A program made the position numbers and the translations under genes. From Aricia agestis (Eukaryota; Arthropoda; Insecta; Lepidoptera; Lycaenidae), in the NCBI RefSeq assembly GCF_905147365.1, contig NC_056410.1, positions 4,129,501-4,193,500 on the forward strand: DNA of 64,000 nt, written 5' to 3'. The notes beneath the pieces are model-generated. The model worked only from the letters and a program-made list of their open reading frames with translations. It did no database searches and was not told the DNA's origin. Below, piece after piece: positions 56,712 through 64,000 of this stretch (within the stretch, counting starts at the first letter, position 1; every line of letters begins with the position of its first letter).

Positions 56712-57880
56712 TGTTTTTACGTTACCCAATCCAAAACGCTGGAGAATAGAAACTCGAGTCAAAAAAACTCAGAAACCGGCCAGGAGTCCTTTTAGCACTG
56801 TAACATGATAGTGTCGAAATCTAGCGACTATATTATGACGCCATTGCTAAATGCATTACATAAAAAGTATTTCTATGGTGAAATTTATATTATGCGATTC
56901 GTTACATCAGTAAAAAGGGATAATATTATTATTGTTAAATATATGACCTTCAAACTTCATAATACGACTCATGCGAACTTCATTTAAGTTATATACAGAA
57001 CGGCCATGATGTTAATATTAGCCGGTAATCGTCGTTTTTCATCAAATATTGCCGAGTATTATTGGCAGACTGTGTCATATCTATTAACAAAATACAACAG
57101 GAAACTAATGAAACAATGCTAAGAACTTTTTGAGCAGTTTAAATTCGTTAATATCGTTGGAAGAACCAATTGAGTTGAGAATTCATTTTACACTCAATAA
57201 ATAACTAGGACTAGATTTACAGACATTGTTAATAGTATTACTACATATTTTTATTATTATTCTTCGGGTTTTATTATAAACATAATTTGTAACCATGGAA
57301 CTGGAATGTCACTGTTATGATATCAATACAGATAAACTTCTGGAAATTACTATTATTAAATTACTTGCTATTACATAATAAATGTATCCTATTACTATTA
57401 GTTATAACATAACAATAGTATAAATAAAATTGTTAGATTAATGCGAGAATAATTAATTATTATTATAAATAATGGACATTCTTACTACATTTTCTATTAA
57501 TTGGATTAAATTATTACTTGATCAATAATCATTAGTAATGCTGTCATTTTCCGAACGAAGGTTTAATAAAACTATTTATTCCAACTTCCAAGCGTTTGAA
57601 AAAAATTAAAATGTATAATTCAATTATGGGCGGCGCTAGTATCGCAGAATGCATTCCTTTCTTTAATCGTTCTTCCTGCTTTAATTTATAAATTTTTGAT
57701 GTATTTTAGTTTAGTTATGTATGAATGAAACACATGACCATGAAACACATAACCACGTTGCGGTATCTCGCCGCTGAAATCGGCAGTGGCGCCACTTTAA
57801 TGATTTGTATTTTCGGAACAAATACTCGCCATCGGGATACATAGCCTTATTAAATGGATGTATCCAGTCAAAAAAATCCA
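56712..57880. other. Intergenic, no gene recognised
   Basis: AT-rich sequence; the ORF at 56805-56987 is not protein-like. No repeat family was recognised with confidence. Confidence 0.5.
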
Positions 57881-57944
57881 AATCAAAATCAAAATATTTA
57901 TTTCCAAATAGGTTAACAAAGTTAACACTTTCGTGTCTACATGA

Positions 57945-58022
57945 GGCCTACCACCGGTTCGGGAACTACCCCGCCGAGTACCGGCGTAAGAAACTCGCAC
58001 GGGGCCACCTTTTACCAAAAAG
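57945..58022 (+). repeat. Dispersed repeat, copy B
   Basis: Second copy of the 1850-1924 repeat: GCCTACCACCGGTTCGGGAA then CGTAAGAAACTCGCACGG, followed by TTTTACCAAAAAGGTG. Confidence 0.6.
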
Positions 58023-58856
58023 GTGTATCTTCTGTGTCGTATATTTAAAACGGAGTATGTAATGTCTTCTTAATAACAAATAAGCAATAAGTTTCTTTCG
58101 ACGATCCATGCAAGAAACACGTCCATTCACAATAAAATATCACGAGGAACTGGTTACCCGCTGCCAAAACGATGTTTTTCGCGGCGCCGCAACGCGGTTA
58201 TGTGTTTCGGCCCTACACGAGCCGCCTATTCCTACTGCGTATTCCTAATAAAAGAGATTTCCATGTGAAATGGACGCCGTTTCAACTATTCACGGATCGA
58301 TTATGGACTGCGACTCGCCATTTAAGTATATGGCTCGAGTATGACCAACTTAAAATAGTTTTTTTTTGTTTCACTGACTGCCACGCTCAGAAACGAATAT
58401 GAATTACTTAACTGTAACTAAATGAAGATTTTGACATAAGCCCCATACATTAACTGTCAAAGTCTTCATTAAATTGATGTTTATTCAATAATCATCATTA
58501 ATCAGATTGCACCATATTCTAGTATAAGTATATTGTATATTATTACATTAACATAATATTGTAGATAACTCGACGCGCTTACACTAGCTCAGTTGTTACA
58601 GTACCTATATTTTAGATAATAATCAATAATTATGATTAATTCATTGAATTCTTCGTAAAAAAATCTTAATCGTCACAGTTTGCTGAGTGATTACGAAATG
58701 GTGTGTAGGCTGCGCACAAATTTAGGATCGATCGGCGAAACTGAAAGGGACAATCGGAAAATTCGTAAATCTACCATTCTACCAATACCGTGTTCTATAC
58801 CCACTTCGCCCCACCAAAGAGATTAAATAAAAATACTCATGATCTTTCTAAAAAAT

Positions 58857-59590
58857 CGGCCAAGTGCGAGTCGGACTCGCGCACGAAGGGTTTCGTATCG
58901 GTATAGAGCGGAAGTAGGCAAAACTTTGTGTTTCATGTATGGAATGGGAGCCCCTCTAAAATATTTACTTCATTAAATTTTTATTATTCATTATTCAAGT
59001 ACAATTTTGATACGTGGGAGAGCCATGCTTCGGCACGAATGGGCCGGCTCGACCGGATAAATACCACGTTCGCACAGAAACAGCGCAAGCGCTGTTTCAC
59101 GCCGGTTTTTGTGAGTTTACCGGATACCCAATCCCCTAACCCCTACCCTATTCCCTTCCCTACCCTCAATTATTCCCTTCCCTTCCCTTCCCTACCCTCC
59201 CCTATTACCCTATTCCCTCTTAAAAGGCCGGCAACGCACTTGCAGCTCTTCTGATGCTGCGAGTGTCCATGGGCGACGGAAGTTGCTTTCCATCAGGTGA
59301 CGCGTTTGCTCGTTTGCCCCCTTATTTCATAAAAAAAAAAACAAATAGGATTTTGTGAAAATTTCAACCATTACCATTATTGATTACGCTCAGAAAACCC
59401 TAAAAAAAACTCACGTCTGTTATATAGGAGCCCCCCTTAAATATTAATTTTATTGCATTTTTAGTATTTGTTGTTATAGTGGCAATAGAAATACACAATC
59501 TGTAAATTTCAGAAGTCTAGCTATAGCGGTTCCTGAGTTACAGCCTGGAGACAGGCGGACAGACATCGAAGTGTCAGGAACCCTAAAAAT
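58857..59590 (+). repeat. GGGTTCCGTA-family repeat split by a LINE derivative
   Basis: Left part 58857-59011 starts CGGCCAAGTGCGAGTCGGAC; right part 59341-59590 resumes TTTTGTGAAAATTTCAA and ends GGCGGACAGACATCG..AGGAACCCTAAAAA. The order matches the uninterrupted copy at 49203. Confidence 0.75.
59012..59340 (+). mobile_element. LINE derivative, short copy
   Basis: TACGTGGGAGAGCCATGCTT 5' head, pyrimidine-rich middle, LINE 3' end and poly(A). Part of the head (GTGTTTCGCC...) is rearranged compared with 20835-21183. Confidence 0.85.
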
Positions 59591-59830
59591 TGGGCGCGAC
59601 CTACACTTATACTGTTTAAAAAAACTCGGGTCTTATGAACCACTCTTTGGTAATGAACTAATGACTTAGCATCAGAGTGAATATTAAATACTTCTAGCGT
59701 CATATATAAAAATATGTCAATAACTCACGAATACATTTTCATACATCTAATATTATGTCCGTCCCTTACCATAATCCCAATTCTATATATCAGACTTGAC
59801 AAGTACCCTAGTAAATTGATCTGCATACAG

Positions 59831-60883
59831 CTATGTGCTGTTGACTTTCGCTTTTGTGTCTTCAATCTTTTTTTCTGTTGAATCCTGAAAAAGATATAAG
59901 ACTTGTTTAGAAAGTGTTTAAGACCTGGGCTGTCTTATTTTTTAAAAGATAAGCTTATTTATAAGTTAATTATAAATATTAATATATCATTTAATTTATA
60001 CTTCTATTAATTGTAAGGGCTGATTATCAGAATAATTAAAAGAAGTTTTAATAGACCATGGGTAAAAACTAAAAAAGCCTTCTTTTTAATAATAATTTTA
60101 CATACATGCTACAAACAACAATCTCTAATCTAGTTGTTAGTTGGATATGCTGCGGGTAGTCTTATTATTTATATTATTAAAGTTTTTAAAAAAATTTAAT
60201 AATATAAATAATAAGACTAATAAATAATAAAACTGTTTTTACAATAAGAGCTACTCACGTCAAGGTCGTCAATAGCAGCTATTCCATTGCTCACAGACTC
60301 CCGCAGTGTAGAGTCATCTTCGTCGGAAGGCACGTCGTAGAATTCTTCACTGTCCATTTCAATATCTGTGCCTGAAGCAGAATGTCTTGAATAGTCAAAT
60401 GGATATTTAATCTCTTAAACACAAAATATTTGTTTAAATCAATAAAGTGTATGAAATTATGTTAAGGAATACTTAAGCGAAATTATTCAAGTAGAAAGCA
60501 GTCAGGAACCAGTTTTGTGTGTGTTACTTTAAACAGCAGATAAATGCTTTCAGTATGTAATATCCACTGTGAAAACTGCTAGTAATCAGAGGTAACGTAC
60601 GGGCCACCTTGACTATATTTGCCGAAGCTGGTAAACTATAAATAGTAATGTTAACTTGCCTATCAAAGACTGGCAGTCTGTGAAGTATTCTGAGTCTGTG
60701 GCGTCGCCCGCGGGCGCCACGTCGCGACGTACGCGTGCCTTCCGCAGCGGCCTTCGAGCTATCCTGTAATTTTTTTTCAAAGTTATTTGCAATAGGATCA
60801 TTGCTAGACAAGCCTTTAAAAGTTTTTGATAGTTTATTTAGGCTGCAGGTAGGGCTGCAGGCATCATTGAGTTTTCTTGTCAT
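59831..60883 (-). CDS. Small acidic hypothetical protein, at least three exons
   Basis: Terminal exon 59831-59884 encodes DSTEKKIEDTKAKVNST and stop. Middle exon 60259-60371 encodes TDIEMDSEEFYDVPSDEDDS and then TLRESVSNGIAAIDDLD, strongly acidic. Upstream, 60660 to about 60730 reads DVAPAGDATDSEYFTDCQSL-IG and joins in phase only through a GC-AG intron (donor GCAAGT at 60659). Further upstream, ATG at 60883 opens MTRKLNDACSPTCSLNKLSK and continues to KAAAEGTRTSRR, but in the other frame, so one base is gained or lost near 60717-60722, or there is an unseen junction. No family is recognised; the style is that of a low-complexity linker of a trafficking or signalling protein. Confidence 0.5.
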
Positions 60884-60922
60884 CAAATTTCAACTCACAA
60901 GTCTCTATTATTGTTATGCTTA

Positions 60923-61059
60923 GGGCCTGTTTCACCACTTTCTTATAAAGTGCCGATTAGGCTATTCACAACTTTTTTGACAGGTTCTCCATACTTGATC
61001 TGTCAAGTTAATTGGTGGAATCAGCCTATTCGTCACTTATCAGGAAGTGGTGAAACAAC
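60923..61059. mobile_element. MITE with GGGCCTGTTTCACCAC ends, copy 2
   Basis: Same family as 5432-5567, in inverted internal order, flanked by TTA. The right terminus has decayed (GTGGTGAAACAACTTA). It lies about 40 bp upstream of the hypothetical gene's ATG. Confidence 0.75.
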
Positions 61060-62036
61060 TTACTGTTAGTAAAGTTACAAGTTCACAAGCCGTTAGTAAA
61101 ATATGATTTTTTCTACTATGACCGCAGAAAACCTGAGCTATAATTTATTATGGTAAAAGTTCTCATTCTGTTATTTGACATACAAGTAGGGTTCCCGAAA
61201 AAAGTATTTTGCACATGCATGCGGTTTTATACATTTTTAAAAAGGATATTAATTTATGTTCTTAACAATGAACTATTAACTTTTTGTAATATGCTTTTTA
61301 TTTTTGAGTAAGTACTTAAAAATTGACATGCCCTATTTTTCAAGTCTTTTTTTTTTTTCGTCGAAGGTTTTCACATTTACCCACGTCCCACCCACGCGCA
61401 ACTTTATGTGTTATTTGATAGCCTAACTATTCATAAATGAAAAATTTATGAATTTGCGGTCCTGGAAGTTATGGGCAAAAATGTGATAGAGGTCGGAGTA
61501 GATAGTTCGGTGTCTTTTGCGGTTACTGCTGACATAGTTTACAAAAACAATATTAACCACAATATTTTGACAGCAATAGCTTATCATCTATTTTGCACTC
61601 ATCCTGCGTGAGTAAATATACCATAACATTGATATTAGTACGTATTTCATATCTAAAAAACCAGTATATAAGGGGAAGCAAATATCTTTAAATTACACAC
61701 TTCAGCGTGTATTTCATATTAAGTGACACTTATTTAAATTGGTTGTTTCCATTAAAATGTCAACTTTCAACTGTACTAAGGGCAATTTAATCATTCCCTA
61801 TATCGAGCGTGGCAGAACCTTGGAATCGTTGTCCATAGTTCTATAGCAAACATTAAATGTTTCTGAAAACAACTTGTGTTTTGTAATTGGTGACATTCTG
61901 AAAAGACATATTCTGCCTTCTTTCAATAAGCGCTGGGCCTTCAGCATCACGGAAAAAGGACAAATTTATTCGGAATAATACAAGCTGGCTGGAGTCAGGA
62001 TATGAATGACCTATTAAAAGTGACCTGAAAATTAAA
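61060..62036. other. No recognised gene
   Basis: AT-rich sequence leading into the repetitive protein copy; may include its decayed 5' part. The reverse ORF at 61853-62047 is not protein-like. Confidence 0.45.
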
Positions 62037-62677
62037 GTGCTTACCAATATGGATTATCCACATTGCATGCCTGGAATTTGGATAATCCATATTTCCTTGA
62101 AGAAAGAAAAGAAGGAATTTGTTCAAAAACGTTTCAGGGAAGAGCTAGGATTAATTATTATCGACAAACCTCGTCAAGTAAGTGGAAACTCAAGTGATGG
62201 AAATACAGCACGAAGGTTCTTTTACAATTACACTTGCTCGGCGAACATAACAGGTGTTGATAAAACATTGATTAAACGCTTGTATATTATTTTACAAGCT
62301 CTATCTTCTGGAATAATGATCGATCCCGAAAAATTTAAAGTTTATGCCTTAGAAACTGCGCGAATTAATGTAAGTAACTATGATTGGTACTACATGCCAT
62401 CCTCCGTGCACAAATTACTTATACACGGAGAAAACGTGATGAAACATTTTTCTGTTCTTCCTATTGGGCAACTGTCGGAAGATGTCGCAATAAAGACTAC
62501 AGAAATATGCGCCTGCACCATGCCAGAAAATGTTCCCGTACAGCTACAAATGAAGACGTATTTAAATTATATATACTTCAGATCCTTCTATATACTTCAG
62601 ATCCATACATTTCAAGTTTGAGAAAACCTTATGTGAGAAATGTGAAGAATCTTGATGAAGAGGCACTAAGTCTTTGA
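62037..62677 (+). pseudogene. Uncharacterised repetitive arthropod protein, frameshifted copy
   Basis: First frame (62037 onward) encodes FREELGLIIIDKPRQVSG, DGNTARRFFYNY, SANITGVDKTLIKRL, YYMPSSVHKLLIHG and LPIGQLSED. Near 62480 the frame shifts, and the reading continues RNKDYRNM, HARKCSRTATNEDVF and DPYISSLRKPYVRNVKNLDE. The C-terminal part matches the fragment at 11419-11610. The family is common and unannotated in arthropods to my knowledge; function is not known. The frameshift marks this copy as dead unless it is an assembly error. Confidence 0.65.
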
Positions 62678-62699
62678 AGGTGGTACCTGAAGGTGATCC

Positions 62700-64000
62700 T
62701 ACAATTACAACGGAAGTAATTTTAGTTCGAGGATAATAACAATTAGATATAACATAAGTAACTAAAACCTAGTTATATAAAACCAATAATATTATAAGAT
62801 TTGTCTAATCTGAGATCAATTAGTTAGTATAGGTACTATACGATTTTATAATTTTATGTATTTTATTACGCTTGTGTGATAAGTAATTGTTTAAGTTTTC
62901 TTAATTTTACTCATATTAGTACTTATTTATAAAAAATAAAAATATAAATACTATTCGTATTACTTTTTTCTCTTTTATTTTTTTTAACCTAAAATAATTT
63001 AAATGTACTTATACAATGAAAAAAAAAACAAAATTGATTATTTTTTAAATCTTTGTATATCACTGTATATGTGCCAAATCTCAATACAATACGATGAAAA
63101 ACCTTGAAGTTACAGATTTTTGATCCGATATGGACCCAAATTTTCCACTGTGCGCCGCGGCGTCGCGCAAGGTTCGCGCGCGAGTGGGGATGCGGTCGGG
63201 GAACCAGCCGCGAAGTGCGAAAAATATGCGAACCGGATCCACACTCACGTTTCGCGGAAATTCCGGGGCGTCGCGCGCGCTTCGCGCGCGAGTGGGGATG
63301 GGGCCTCAAATTAAATAAAAAAAAAACAATAATCCATTTTCAATTTGTCAACTTGTGAGTTGTGGTCAACAGACTTCAACCATAAATAAAAGAGTATAAT
63401 TCGTAATGCCAACTTAGTGGAATTTCCACTAGATCTGGTGGTTTTAGTGGCTAGTGGATTTCTTAGTGGATTAGATTATTTAAGTTAGTGGTAGCTTCGA
63501 CGTTAAACCACTAGTTTTTTTTTATTATGTTTCTAACCCTTGAAGACGCACACTAGAAACTTAATTATATTATTATTATCTTTATTCGTTTTGCCGCATT
63601 CTAACGCTGATATAGAGCGATTATTTAGCATAGCAGAGAAACCGGATGAAGTTTGATCGCCTTTCTTTCGTGCAAGGTTAGCACGCGAAGGCAAATGCTG
63701 TAATAACAACATAATACCAAATACCGTATTACAAAAATTTAAACTAAAGAAATATTTTATTCTTCACAAACTGAACAAGTAAATGACAATGATTCCTCTA
63801 AATACGTTCATCTTTAATCTTTAGTTAAGTACCTACTTATACGTAGGTACATAGGTACCTAACTAAAGTTTTCTTATTGTAGTAACAAAAATAATTATTT
63901 TATAATAATAATGACGTTGTTGTTGTATTCTTTTCAAATTATATTCAGATAGGTTGTTGTCTTTACGTTATGTAGTGGAATTCTGATGGTTTGAGAGGCC
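62700..64000. other. No recognised gene
   Basis: AT-rich except for a GC-rich island (63150-63300) in which CGCGCGAGTGGGGATG occurs twice about 115 bp apart. Overlapping ORFs there reflect composition only. Confidence 0.5.

Noticed and set aside
59831..62677. One gene joining the acidic protein and the 62-kb ORF
   Set aside because: They lie on opposite strands and show unrelated sequences.
63104..63358. Overlapping arginine-rich ORFs in a GC-rich island
   Set aside because: Open in three frames because of base composition and an internal duplication; no protein-like pattern.

Overview
This is eukaryotic, intron-rich, AT-rich and very repeat-dense DNA. Insect protein families, many non-LTR retrotransposons and Helitrons with the TC...CTAG ends common in moths and butterflies, and repeat motifs frequent in that group all suggest a lepidopteran nuclear genome. 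The host is inferred from general knowledge; no database was searched.

Left half (4223-28791, minus strand): the 5' half of the neurofibromin gene (Nf1). Twenty-eight coding exons can be placed with canonical GT-AG junctions and a reading frame that stays consistent across every junction. They encode about 1,263 residues, from the start methionine to just past the arginine-finger segment of the Ras-GAP domain. The rest of the gene lies beyond the left edge. The introns are packed with transposons, some only a few bases from a splice site.

Transposons in the Nf1 introns include a roughly 3-kb element with 75-bp inverted ends (1163-4136), several foldback MITEs, an old LINE split by later insertions (17.7-22.2 kb), a 300-bp tandem array between direct repeats (11.1-12.8 kb), and many short derivatives of one LINE family.

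Middle (29-35 kb): a THAP-like exon, a truncated Helitron (30418-31460), and a candidate Foldback-like element (31484-35269). The latter consists of inverted tandem-repeat arms around a small three-exon gene whose last exon resembles the start of Mutator-like transposase proteins. This is the best candidate here for something not previously described.

Right half: an intact-looking CR1/Jockey-type LINE (35928-39248, minus), the master copy for the short derivatives; a Helitron with a complete Rep-helicase ORF (41.3-47.2 kb, plus); an intact three-exon carboxylesterase gene (49877-52687, minus); a 1.4-kb internally deleted Helitron nested in an older Helitron (54979-56711); a small acidic hypothetical gene (59831-60883, minus); and a broken copy of an uncharacterised repetitive arthropod protein (62037-62677, plus).

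The host genes are Nf1 (a Ras-GAP), the secreted esterase and probably the acidic protein. They show no functional link to one another. Almost everything else comes from mobile elements, and the autonomous and non-autonomous members of two families (LINE and Helitron) can be paired inside this one window.
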